Positions 1 through 5,815 of a stretch of DNA of 12,748 nt are shown piece by piece (positions within the stretch are counted from its first letter, which is position 1; each line of letters starts with the position of its first letter). The notes under the pieces were generated by a model that worked only from the letters and a program-made list of their open reading frames with translations, was not told the DNA's origin and did not search any database. The stretch spans positions 4,183 through 16,930 of the forward strand of contig CACWYF010000011.1 of assembly GCA_902765035.1 (NCBI GenBank). Reading direction: 5' to 3'. Both the position numbers and the translations under genes were made by a program. The DNA is from an uncultured Eubacteriales bacterium (GTDB taxonomy: Bacteria > Bacillota > Clostridia > Peptostreptococcales > Anaerovoracaceae).

Positions 1-483
1 GAAGTAACCCTGAATGGCGTATGAGCCGGCCTTGTCATAAGGCTCTTCGCGGGATATGTAATCGAGAATATCGGCATCTGTATAGTTCTTACACCACACC
101 TTAGTGGTATCGCTTAAGACATTGCAGGTGCCGGTATCTGTATCTATAAGTGCGACACCGGTAACGACATAGTGGAAGGTGCCTCTTATGGAGTCGAGCA
201 TGCGATAGGCATCATCGTGATCTGCAGGCTTACCCATGAGTTCATCTTTCCATACGATGGTATCCGCGCCGATTATAATGTGACCTGACCACTTCGGATC
301 ATCCTTCACTGCTTCGTAGCATGCTTCAGCTTTACGCTTTGCAAGCATCTCGACAGCAGCATTCATCCCGATGCCTTCCGGCAGGGTCTCGTCTGTATCT
401 GTCGGCATGATAGCCGCATCTATGCCGTGCTTATGCAGGATCTCGATTCTTCTTGGTGATTTTGATGCAAGTATTACTTTCAT
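1..483 (-). CDS. maf: Maf-family nucleoside triphosphate pyrophosphatase (partial, 3' end missing)
   Basis: Reading the minus strand from an ATG at 483 gives an open frame of 161 codons that leaves the window still open, so the C-terminus is missing. The N-terminus starts MKVILASKSPRRIEIL, the signature of Maf proteins. Further on are GADTIV (about residues 80-85), the segment carrying the catalytic Asp, and YDKAGSYAIQGYF near the right end of the visible part, also typical of Maf. The family hydrolyses non-canonical or modified nucleoside triphosphates (dTTP/UTP or m7GTP subtypes) to the monophosphate and has been linked to septation arrest. An AAGGG ribosome binding site lies 6 nt upstream of the ATG (plus-strand 490-494). 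The gene is divergent from infC and has its own promoter. Subtype is not assigned. Confidence 0.95.
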   Translation of the reverse strand, partial: MKVILASKSPRRIEILHKHGIDAAIMPTDTDETLPEGIGMNAAVEMLAKRKAEACYEAVKDDPKWSGHIIIGADTIVWKDELMGKPADHDDAYRMLDSIRGTFHYVVTGVALIDTDTGTCNVLSDTTKVWCKNYTDADILDYISREEPYDKAGSYAIQGYF

Positions 484-515
484 TATTATCCCTTTTTGAT
501 TATTATTAGTACGAC

Positions 516-566
516 ATCAGAATTATAGAGAATCATTCAGTTATTATCAAGAATTATCAGAGAATC
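516..566. repeat. Imperfect direct repeat between the divergent maf and infC promoters
   Basis: Positions 516-534 and 546-566 are two copies of a motif of about 20 bp (ATCAgAATTATaGAGAATC type) that differ by two single-base insertions. The copies start 30 bp apart, close to three helical turns. The first covers the maf -10 box; the second covers the maf -35 box and ends four bases short of the infC -35 box. It could be a paired binding site or simply AT-rich similarity. Confidence 0.5.
522..550 (-). promoter_or_regulatory. Predicted sigma-A promoter for maf
   Basis: On the minus strand, TTGATA (plus-strand 545-550) and a perfect TATAAT (plus-strand 522-527) are separated by exactly 17 bp. 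This places a transcription start near 515, about 30 bp ahead of the maf ATG. It is back-to-back with the infC promoter; the two -35 boxes are only about 20 bp apart. Confidence 0.7.
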
Positions 567-569
567 CTG

Positions 570-598
570 TTGACATTGCGGTATACTCTGCTTATAAT
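570..598 (+). promoter_or_regulatory. Consensus sigma-A promoter of the infC-rpmI-rplT operon
   Basis: A perfect TTGACA (570-575) is followed after exactly 17 bp by a perfect TATAAT (593-598). This is as strong a housekeeping promoter as can be read, fitting a ribosomal protein operon. Transcription should start near 604-606, giving an untranslated leader of about 150 nt before infC. Confidence 0.9.
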
Positions 599-603
599 AA
601 TTG

Positions 604-711
604 AGGTCAAAGCAGAAGTTATCCGCTTCTCGCCTTGCAGACTAGCGTTGGCAGGGCTCAATACGTAGAGAGAATTCTATTGTTGCGGATGCTTGTGTGT
701 CCGCAATTTTT
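604..711 (+). promoter_or_regulatory. L20-type leader RNA with transcription attenuator
   Basis: The leader between the promoter and infC is highly structured. Hairpin 1 pairs 614-618 with 626-630. Hairpin 2 pairs GCCTTGC (632-638) with GCAGGGC (651-657). A third small hairpin pairs 666-670 with 675-679. The last is an intrinsic terminator: TTGCGGA (683-689) with TCCGCAA (700-706), then five T (707-711). The loop of hairpin 1 contains ATCCGC (621-626), exactly complementary to GCGGAT (685-690) in the terminator's left arm, so a competing antiterminator pairing is possible. In Bacillota, this operon is known to be autoregulated by protein L20 binding such a leader and causing premature termination. 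The structure is seen; the L20 mechanism here is inferred from the family and from position. Confidence 0.8.
683..711 (+). terminator. Attenuator terminator hairpin in the infC leader
   Basis: A perfect 7-bp stem, TTGCGGA/TCCGCAA, encloses a loop of about 10 nt and is followed directly by TTTTT. It lies before the first gene of the operon, so it must be conditional for infC-rpmI-rplT to be expressed. Confidence 0.85.
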
Positions 712-755
712 AATTATTCGTACTGTTCCCGGTTAGATAATTGGAGGTAAGAACA

Positions 756-1286
756 ATTAGTACTAAGGACAACAAACAGACCCAGATCAATGAGGAGATC
801 AGAGCATCTGAGGTCCGCCTTATCGATGAGAACGGCGAAATGGTAGGTATCGTCAGCATTGACGAAGCTCTCAGCAGAGCAGAGAAGGCAGATCTTGACC
901 TTGTCAATATCTCGCCTAATGCAGCTCCTCCTGTATGCAAGATACTCGACTACGGCAAATACCGTTACGAGCAGCAGAAGAAGGAAAAGACCGCAAAGAA
1001 GAATCAGCATGTGACAGAGATCAAGGAAATCAGACTGAGCGCATCCATCGAGGATCATGATGTCCAGGTCAAGGCCAAGACAGCAATGAAGTTCCTGCAG
1101 GACGGCGACAAGGTCAAAGTCTCACTGAGATTCCGCGGAAGAGAGCGCGACTACACACAGCTCGGCTTTGATGCCATGGCTAAGTTCGCTGATATGGTTT
1201 CGGAATATGGTGTTATCGAAAAGCCTGCCAAGATGGAAGGCCGCAGAATGAACATGTTCCTGGCGCCGAAGAAAGATAAGAAGTAG
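756..1286 (+). CDS. infC: Translation initiation factor IF-3
   Basis: IF-3 binds the 30S subunit, prevents premature 50S joining and checks start-codon pairing. The protein, 176 residues from this start, contains the family signature PVCKILDYGKYRYEQQKK just before the lysine-rich linker, a central EIRLSASIEDHD segment, and a C-terminal domain ending in RRMNMFLAPKK. The frame is open from a TTG at 741, but GGAGG (743-747) lies inside that stretch and must be the ribosome binding site. The only suitably placed in-frame codon is ATT at 756, 8 nt downstream. ATT is the rare start known for infC in E. coli and Geobacillus, where IF-3 uses it for translational self-control. First gene of the infC-rpmI-rplT operon, behind the L20-type leader. 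Confidence 0.96.
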   Translation: MSTKDNKQTQINEEIRASEVRLIDENGEMVGIVSIDEALSRAEKADLDLVNISPNAAPPVCKILDYGKYRYEQQKKEKTAKKNQHVTEIKEIRLSASIEDHDVQVKAKTAMKFLQDGDKVKVSLRFRGRERDYTQLGFDAMAKFADMVSEYGVIEKPAKMEGRRMNMFLAPKKDKK

Positions 1287-1319
1287 ACAAAACATTCACA
1301 TAGGAGGAGAGAACCCAAA

Positions 1320-1520
1320 ATGGCTAAGAACAAGATGAAGTCACACAGAGGCGCTATGAAGCGTCTGCACGTTACAGGCTCCGGCAAGGTTAAGAGAAAC
1401 AAGGCATACAAGAGCCATATCCTTACCAAGAAGACAGCAAAGAGGAAGAGAGGCCTCCGTAAGGCTACTACTCTTACAAGTGCAGATCTGAAGCGTATGC
1501 TGAGATCAATGGCTAAGTAA
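1320..1520 (+). CDS. rpmI: 50S ribosomal protein L35 (bL35)
   Basis: This 66-residue, very basic protein starts [15 protein letters not shown] and contains [12 protein letters not shown], as expected for L35, at the usual family length. L35 is a small structural protein of the 50S subunit. An AGGAGG site at 1302-1307 precedes the ATG by 12 nt, slightly long but clear. It lies 33 nt after infC and 18 nt before rplT, the standard operon order in Bacillota. Confidence 0.97.
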   Translation: MAKNKMKSHRGAMKRLHVTGSGKVKRNKAYKSHILTKKTAKRKRGLRKATTLTSADLKRMLRSMAK

Positions 1521-1538
1521 TTCAGGAGGTGTATAGAT

Positions 1539-1892
1539 ATGGCAAGAGTAAAGAAGGGCGTTAACGCTCATAAGAGACATAAGAAAATTCTGAAGCAGGC
1601 TAAGGGTTTCTACGGCAGAAGAAAGAACACTTTCAGAGCTGCTAACCCTGCAGTAATGAGAAGCCTGAGATCTGCATATGCAGGCCGTAAGAACAAGAAG
1701 AGAGAATACAGAAGACTCTGGATTGCAAGAATCAACGCAGCTTCAAGAGCTAACGGAATTTCTTACAGCAAGCTCATGAACGGACTCAAGAAGGCCGGCA
1801 TCGAGATCAACCGTAAGATGCTCGCCGAGATGGCAATCTATGATGCAGCTGGTTTCGCTACACTCTGCGAGACAGCTAAGAAGTATTGCTAA
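1539..1892 (+). CDS. rplT: 50S ribosomal protein L20 (bL20)
   Basis: The 117-residue basic protein starts [20 protein letters not shown] and continues with [15 protein letters not shown] and the conserved [11 protein letters not shown] segment (about residues 60-70), all characteristic of L20. L20 binds 23S rRNA early in 50S assembly and, in Bacillota, is the regulator that acts on the leader of this operon. An AGGAGGT site at 1524-1530 lies 8 nt before the ATG. The length is normal and nothing is missing. Confidence 0.97.
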   Translation: MARVKKGVNAHKRHKKILKQAKGFYGRRKNTFRAANPAVMRSLRSAYAGRKNKKREYRRLWIARINAASRANGISYSKLMNGLKKAGIEINRKMLAEMAIYDAAGFATLCETAKKYC

Positions 1893-1913
1893 TCTGGTAA
1901 TATGTGATAAAGG

Positions 1914-1943
1914 TCGCGGGTTCAGGACTGCCTGGTCCCGCGA
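1914..1943 (+). other. Strong intergenic hairpin without a T-tract, between rplT and the small membrane protein gene
   Basis: TCGCGGG (1914-1920) pairs perfectly with CCCGCGA (1937-1943). Inside, CAGG (1923-1926) pairs with CCTG (1931-1934) around an ACTG loop, giving about 12 pairs with one mismatch. No T-run follows on either strand, so it is not a standard terminator. It may mark an mRNA processing or 3'-end stabilising point that separates ribosomal protein expression from the downstream small gene. Confidence 0.7.
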
Positions 1944-1970
1944 TATTCATATCATAATGAGGACAGGGCT

Positions 1971-2150
1971 ATGGATTATTTTATCAGTCACATCGGAATC
2001 ATTTTTATTGCCGCCTGTTTCGTCGCTGCCTGTGCTGTAGCATGGTGGTATCTCACAGATAAGAACGCTCAGCTCAAGAGACAGAGAGCAGAGGCAAGAA
2101 AAGCAGCGGCACTTAAGAAGAAAGAGGAAGAAAACAGTTCGGACTCTTGA
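1971..2150 (+). CDS. Small single-pass membrane protein, function unknown
   Basis: An ATG at 1971, with GAGG (1959-1962) 8 nt upstream, opens a 59-codon frame ending in TGA at 2148-2150. The product begins MDYFISHIGIIFIAACFVAA, has a hydrophobic stretch over residues 4-27 that ends in WWYL, and then a strongly charged tail rich in K, R, E and A (residues 29-59), probably helical and cytoplasmic. I do not recognise the family. It sits after rplT and just before the terminator at 2173-2195, so it is the last gene of the operon. The ribosome binding site, the membrane segment with a charged tail, and the well-placed terminator support a real gene. Confidence 0.7.
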   Translation: MDYFISHIGIIFIAACFVAACAVAWWYLTDKNAQLKRQRAEARKAAALKKKEEENSSDS

Positions 2151-2172
2151 TCTATAATATGAGGCAGAACGG

Positions 2173-2195
2173 GCTCCGTAATACGGAGCTTTTTT
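2173..2195 (+). terminator. Intrinsic terminator of the infC operon
   Basis: GCTCCGT (2173-2179) and ACGGAGC (2183-2189) form a perfect 7-bp stem with an AAT loop, followed by six T (2190-2195). Confidence 0.93.
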
Positions 2196-2221
2196 GCTGC
2201 ATCAACATAGTGCATCAATAA

Positions 2222-2250
2222 TTGAAAAACACAACATATTGTGGTACTCT
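2222..2250 (+). promoter_or_regulatory. Promoter of nrdR (extended -10 type)
   Basis: TTGAAA (2222-2227) and TACTCT (2245-2250) are spaced 17 bp apart. The -10 is weak but preceded by TG (2242-2243), an extended -10 arrangement. The predicted transcript would have a leader of about 65 nt containing a 6-bp hairpin (2271-2276 with 2285-2290). Confidence 0.6.
2229..2244 (+). promoter_or_regulatory. NrdR box (predicted autoregulatory operator)
   Basis: The stretch 2230-2243, CACAACATATTGTG, is a perfect CACAA/TTGTG inverted repeat around CATA. It matches my recollection of the 16-bp NrdR consensus (acaCwAtATaTwGtgt) at 14 of 16 positions over 2229-2244. It lies exactly between the -35 and -10 boxes of the nrdR promoter. 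NrdR usually binds two boxes; a weaker half-matching copy (CAACATAGTG core, about 2200-2215) lies 29 bp upstream, centre to centre. Confidence 0.65.
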
Positions 2251-2322
2251 TAATATGTATTGGATTACAGAGGCTCAGCTAAGGGAGCCTTGGTATGAGG
2301 GAGTTTTTCACGGAGGGATGCT

Positions 2323-2769
2323 ATGAAATGCCCGTATTGTAATTACGAAGACACCAAGGTTGTCGATTCAAGACCTGTTGAAGACGGTCTTGCTACAAGA
2401 AGAAGAAGAGAGTGTGCAAAATGCCACAAGAGATTCACAACATTCGAGAAGATCGAAAATTCTCTGCTTGTTGTAGTCAAGAAGGACGGCACACGCGAGA
2501 GCTTTGACAAGAACAAGATCATCAACGGTATCATGAAGGCCTGCCAGAAGACCAAGGTCACTTATGATGATGTCCAGAGGATAGCAGACAACATCGAGCG
2601 CGGTCTCAGCAACACAATGGAGAAGGAGATCCAGTCGACCATGATCGGCAGACTTATCATGGAAGAACTCAAGAGGATAGACCAGGTAGCATACGTAAGA
2701 TTTGCTTCGGTATATCAGGAGTTCAAGAGTGTTGATACATTCATTGACGAGATCAACAAGCTCAGATAA
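2323..2769 (+). CDS. nrdR: Transcriptional repressor NrdR
   Basis: NrdR represses ribonucleotide reductase genes by sensing ATP/dATP. The 148-residue protein starts MKCPYCNYEDTKVVDSRP and has a four-cysteine zinc ribbon (C3, C6, C31, C34) with the DNA-binding arginine run RRRR near residues 26-29. It is followed by an ATP-cone domain (about residues 49-139) containing VVKKDGTRESFDKNKI and ending VAYVRFASVYQEF. The length is exactly typical. A GGAGGG site (2312-2317) lies 5 nt ahead of the ATG. It is the first gene of a unit with cmk, and the NrdR-box-like site in its own promoter suggests autoregulation. No ribonucleotide reductase gene is in the window. Confidence 0.97.
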   Translation: MKCPYCNYEDTKVVDSRPVEDGLATRRRRECAKCHKRFTTFEKIENSLLVVVKKDGTRESFDKNKIINGIMKACQKTKVTYDDVQRIADNIERGLSNTMEKEIQSTMIGRLIMEELKRIDQVAYVRFASVYQEFKSVDTFIDEINKLR

Positions 2770-2805
2770 TCAGCAAACATTATTATTTCAGGAGAGACTA
2801 ATCAT

Positions 2806-3492
2806 ATGATCAGAGTAGCTATTGACGGTCCGGGAGGCACGGGCAAAAGCAGTATAGCAAAAGAAGTTGCAGCAAGGCTAGGCCTTGAATATATTGATAC
2901 CGGAGCGATGTACAGATCGATGGGTCTTAAGGCGCTCCGTGAGGGAGTTTCACCAGCTGACACGGAGGCAGTTGAGAAGATGCTCGCCGGTACAGAGATA
3001 GATTTCAACGATAATCATATGTATCTTGACGGCGAGGATGTCAGCGGACTCATCAGGACGAATGAGGTCTCGATGGCCGCTTCGGATATCTCCAAGCTTC
3101 CATGCGTCAGAGCCAAGGCAGATGCTCTCAGCAAGCAGCTGGCTGCGACCAAGAACGTCATAATGGAAGGCAGAGACATCGGTACGATCGTCATACCTGA
3201 TGCCGAGGTCAAGATATTCATGACGGCTGCCCCTGAGGTAAGGGCAAAACGCCGCTACCTTCAGCTGCTGGAGGCAGGCAAGACGGCGGACTATGATCAG
3301 ATATTCGATGAGATACAGAAGAGAGACTATCAGGATTCTCACAGAGATTATCATCCTCTGAAACAGGCAGATGATGCTGTCCTGCTTGACACGTCGGATA
3401 TGTCCAAGGAGGAAAACATCGAAGCTGTCATTGATCTCATCAGAGAAAAGACAGGTGAGGATTTTGCAGGGCTGCATGCAGTCTCAGAATAA
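2806..3492 (+). CDS. cmk: (d)CMP kinase (cytidylate kinase)
   Basis: Cmk phosphorylates CMP and dCMP to the diphosphates with ATP in the cytoplasm. The 228-residue protein starts MIRVAIDGPGGTGKSS, with the P-loop at residues 8-16. DTGAMYR (31-37), EGRDIGT (121-127) and RDYQDSHRD (173-181) are the conserved nucleotide-binding and lid motifs of the family. Length is normal, with a short variable tail. An AGGAGAG site (2790-2796) lies 9 nt before the ATG. It starts 36 nt after nrdR with no terminator between, so the two are probably co-transcribed; both relate to the deoxynucleotide supply. Confidence 0.97.
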   Translation: MIRVAIDGPGGTGKSSIAKEVAARLGLEYIDTGAMYRSMGLKALREGVSPADTEAVEKMLAGTEIDFNDNHMYLDGEDVSGLIRTNEVSMAASDISKLPCVRAKADALSKQLAATKNVIMEGRDIGTIVIPDAEVKIFMTAAPEVRAKRRYLQLLEAGKTADYDQIFDEIQKRDYQDSHRDYHPLKQADDAVLLDTSDMSKEENIEAVIDLIREKTGEDFAGLHAVSE

Positions 3493-3515
3493 CGACACCA
3501 AGAAAACACGTATAA

Positions 3516-3547
3516 TTCAAGCCTCGTTCCTGTGAGCGGGGCTTGAA
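3516..3547 (+). other. Long perfect hairpin between cmk and radC, no T-tract
   Basis: Positions 3516-3529 pair with 3534-3547 over 14 continuous base pairs (two are G-T) around a CTGT tetraloop. No T-run follows on the plus strand, where the sequence continues AGTATGATATCC. On the minus strand the arm is also followed by mixed AT sequence. It is therefore not a canonical terminator. A TATAAT (3511-3516) sits immediately before it but has no recognisable -35 box. Confidence 0.75.
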
Positions 3548-3590
3548 GTATGATATCCTTACGATGTGTGCTCCCGGAAGGGAGATGAAT

Positions 3591-4277
3591 ATGCAGATCA
3601 AGGATATGCCTGCACGCGAAAGGCCGCAGGAAAAACTCATGTTTGCAGGTCCCGGAACACTGAGTAACGCAGAGCTTATGGCTCTTGTAATAAGGACGGG
3701 AACGAGCGAAAAATCAGCCGTTCAGCTTGCTGAGGAAGTAATAGCATATGCAGATACCATTGCAGGAGGTCTGAGCAAGGCAGATGCAAAGGAGCTGACA
3801 GGTATCGAGGGAATCGGAGATGCCAAGGCGTGCTCGATAATCGCAGCTGTTGAACTAAGCAAAAGACTGATCGCTGACAGAGTAATGGATACATCGTGCC
3901 GTCTCACAGACAGTACGGATGTAGCCGATCTTCTGACTAAAGAGACGATGTATGAAGACAGGGAATTCTTCATGGCAGTCTATCTCAATACCAGGATGAA
4001 GGTCGAATCCAAGAGCATAATATCGATCGGCAGTCTGGATACGACGCTGGTACATCCACGCGAGGTGTTCTCGCCTGCGGTGAGAAGGGGTGCTGCGGCA
4101 GTGATCGTGGCCCACAACCACCCGAGCGGTGATCCGGAGCCGAGCGAAGAAGATGTATTACTGACGAAAAGATTACTGGAATCTTCAAGAATTCTGGGCA
4201 TCAGACTTGTCGACCATGTTATAATCGGCAGCGGCAGATATGTAAGCCTCAGAGACGAGGGCCTGATACCTGACTGA
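3591..4277 (+). CDS. radC: RadC-family JAMM/MPN+ domain protein
   Basis: The 228-residue protein begins MQIKDMPARERPQEKLM. It has a helix-hairpin-helix-like segment (LTGIEGIGDAKA, residues 69-80) and a C-terminal JAMM metalloprotease-like domain with the full metal motif H175-x-H177-x7-S185-x2-D188 inside HNHPSGDPEPSEED. The original DNA repair role of RadC has been withdrawn and the true function is unknown. The frame is open upstream to 3543, but AAGGGAG (3578-3584) lies 6 nt before the ATG at 3591. That start also gives the normal family N-terminus. murE begins 16 nt after it, so the two are probably co-transcribed. Confidence 0.95.
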   Translation: MQIKDMPARERPQEKLMFAGPGTLSNAELMALVIRTGTSEKSAVQLAEEVIAYADTIAGGLSKADAKELTGIEGIGDAKACSIIAAVELSKRLIADRVMDTSCRLTDSTDVADLLTKETMYEDREFFMAVYLNTRMKVESKSIISIGSLDTTLVHPREVFSPAVRRGAAAVIVAHNHPSGDPEPSEEDVLLTKRLLESSRILGIRLVDHVIIGSGRYVSLRDEGLIPD

Positions 4278-4293
4278 AAGGAAAGTGATATCA

Positions 4294-5808
4294 ATGTCAA
4301 GGACAATTACGGTTAACGCACTTATAGATGCTCTGAGAAGGGCAAAACTCCTCGTTAAAGTCAACGGTGGGGCATACTCGGAAGACATTACCGGAGTGAC
4401 ATACAACTCAAGAGAGGTCGAGGCAGGATACCTGTTCGTGTGCAAGGGCGCACACTTCAGAGAACAGTATCTGAAAGACGCTCTCGCTGCGGGAGCATCC
4501 TGCTATGTTTCAGAGGATCTGTATGGTTACGGCACACTTATATGCCCTGAGATCATAGTTTCGGATATAAGGCTTGCTATGCCTGTAATAGCTGAAACAT
4601 ACTACGGAAGGCTTTCGGACAGCCTCAGAGTTGTCGGCATAACCGGAACCAAGGGAAAGTCAACTACAGCATATTTTGTCAGAGCCATACTTGATGACAG
4701 CATGGCTGCCGTAGGAGGACACAGGACTGCGATCTGCTCGGGTATAGACAATTATGACGGCGTCATAGAGGAAGAATCACATCTGACGACTCCTGAGATC
4801 ATGGAGCTGTACCAGCACATGAATAATGCAGTCAATTCCGGCATAAGATACATGACCATGGAAGTATCCAGCCAGGCGCTGAAGTATGACCGTGTCGACG
4901 GCGTTACCTTCGAGGCCGGTGCATTCCTTAATATAGGAACTGACCATATAAGTGAGATCGAGCATCCGGATTTCAACGACTACCTTGAATCCAAGCTGAA
5001 GCTGTTCGCTCAGTGCCGTAAGGCTGCTATCAACCTGGACTGCGATGAGCAGGATAGAATAAGAGCAGCTGCTGAAGCGTGCCCGTATGTCATCGCATTC
5101 AGCCAGAAGGATGAGACTGCAAATATCTACGGATACGATATCAAGTCAGTTGAAGGCAAAGTCTCGATGAAAGTCCGCTGCACGGACGTGGAAGGCTGGA
5201 ATGATTTTGATGAAGAGTTCACACTCGGAACATTCGGCACCATCAACGTAGAGAATGCACTTGCGGCGATATCTATCGCCACTTTGCTCGGAGTACCGAG
5301 AGAATACATCCACTCAGGACTTGCAAGGGCAACATCTCCGGGACGAATGGAGGTCTTCTACAGCGAAGACGGCAAGCGCATCGCAATCGTAGACTATGCC
5401 CACAACAAGCTGAGCTATGAGAAGTTCTTCGACACCATAAAGGACGAGTTCCCGGATAAGAAGATGATGATCGTATTCGGCTGCCCGGGCGGCAAGGCTT
5501 TTGCCCGCAGAGAAGAGCTGGGTACCATCGCAGGTCAGAACTGTGTATATTCCATCATCACCGAAGAGGATTACGGAGAAGAGGACGTGAACAAGATCTG
5601 CGAAGAGATCGCAGGATTCGTCAGAGCTGCAGGCGGCGATTGCGAGATAATCACAGACCGTGTTGAAGCTATCAAGAAGGCCATCACTCTGATGGATGAC
5701 GATACGATATTATTCCTTCCGGGCAAGGGAAGAGAAACAAGAGAGAAAAGAGGAATACAGTACATCGATACACCGTCCGATGCGGATGTCGTGATCGAGT
5801 ATCTGTAA
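4294..5808 (+). CDS. murE: MurE-type Mur ligase (UDP-MurNAc-dipeptide : third-residue ligase), non-DAP type
   Basis: MurE adds the third residue to UDP-MurNAc-L-Ala-D-Glu in the cytoplasm, using ATP. This 504-residue protein has the N-terminal substrate domain with YNSREVEAGYLFVCKG (37-52), the ATP site GTKGKST (118-124), TTPE (165-168), MEVSSQA (189-195), a probable carbamylated lysine in YLESK (K234), VDYAHN (366-371) and a C-terminal domain ending near residue 504. At the specificity site where meso-DAP enzymes have DNPR, this protein reads EEDYGEED (424-431), with no arginine or proline. By recall it is closest to the streptococcal L-lysine MurE group. The start is the ATG at 4294 with AAGGA 11 nt upstream; a GTG at 4285 lies too close to that site. 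L-Lys or another diamine is predicted, not proven. Confidence 0.9.
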   Translation: MSRTITVNALIDALRRAKLLVKVNGGAYSEDITGVTYNSREVEAGYLFVCKGAHFREQYLKDALAAGASCYVSEDLYGYGTLICPEIIVSDIRLAMPVIAETYYGRLSDSLRVVGITGTKGKSTTAYFVRAILDDSMAAVGGHRTAICSGIDNYDGVIEEESHLTTPEIMELYQHMNNAVNSGIRYMTMEVSSQALKYDRVDGVTFEAGAFLNIGTDHISEIEHPDFNDYLESKLKLFAQCRKAAINLDCDEQDRIRAAAEACPYVIAFSQKDETANIYGYDIKSVEGKVSMKVRCTDVEGWNDFDEEFTLGTFGTINVENALAAISIATLLGVPREYIHSGLARATSPGRMEVFYSEDGKRIAIVDYAHNKLSYEKFFDTIKDEFPDKKMMIVFGCPGGKAFARREELGTIAGQNCVYSIITEEDYGEEDVNKICEEIAGFVRAAGGDCEIITDRVEAIKKAITLMDDDTILFLPGKGRETREKRGIQYIDTPSDADVVIEYL

Positions 5809-5815
5809 CTGGAGA

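Noticed and set aside
741..755. TTG at 741 as start of infC
   Set aside because: The ribosome binding site GGAGG lies at 743-747, inside this extension; there is none upstream of it, and ATT at 756 is ideally spaced.
1914..1943. rplT-downstream hairpin as a tRNA fragment or terminator
   Set aside because: No cloverleaf can be formed, and no T-run follows on either strand.
2153..2158. TATAAT just after the small membrane protein gene
   Set aside because: No -35 box at 16-18 bp, and the operon terminator follows within 15 bp, so a promoter here would make almost no RNA.
3543..3590. Upstream TTG/ATG starts for radC (3543, 3564, 3585)
   Set aside because: 3543 lies inside the right arm of the 14-bp hairpin, and 3585 touches the ribosome binding site; ATG 3591 has proper spacing and the usual RadC N-terminus.
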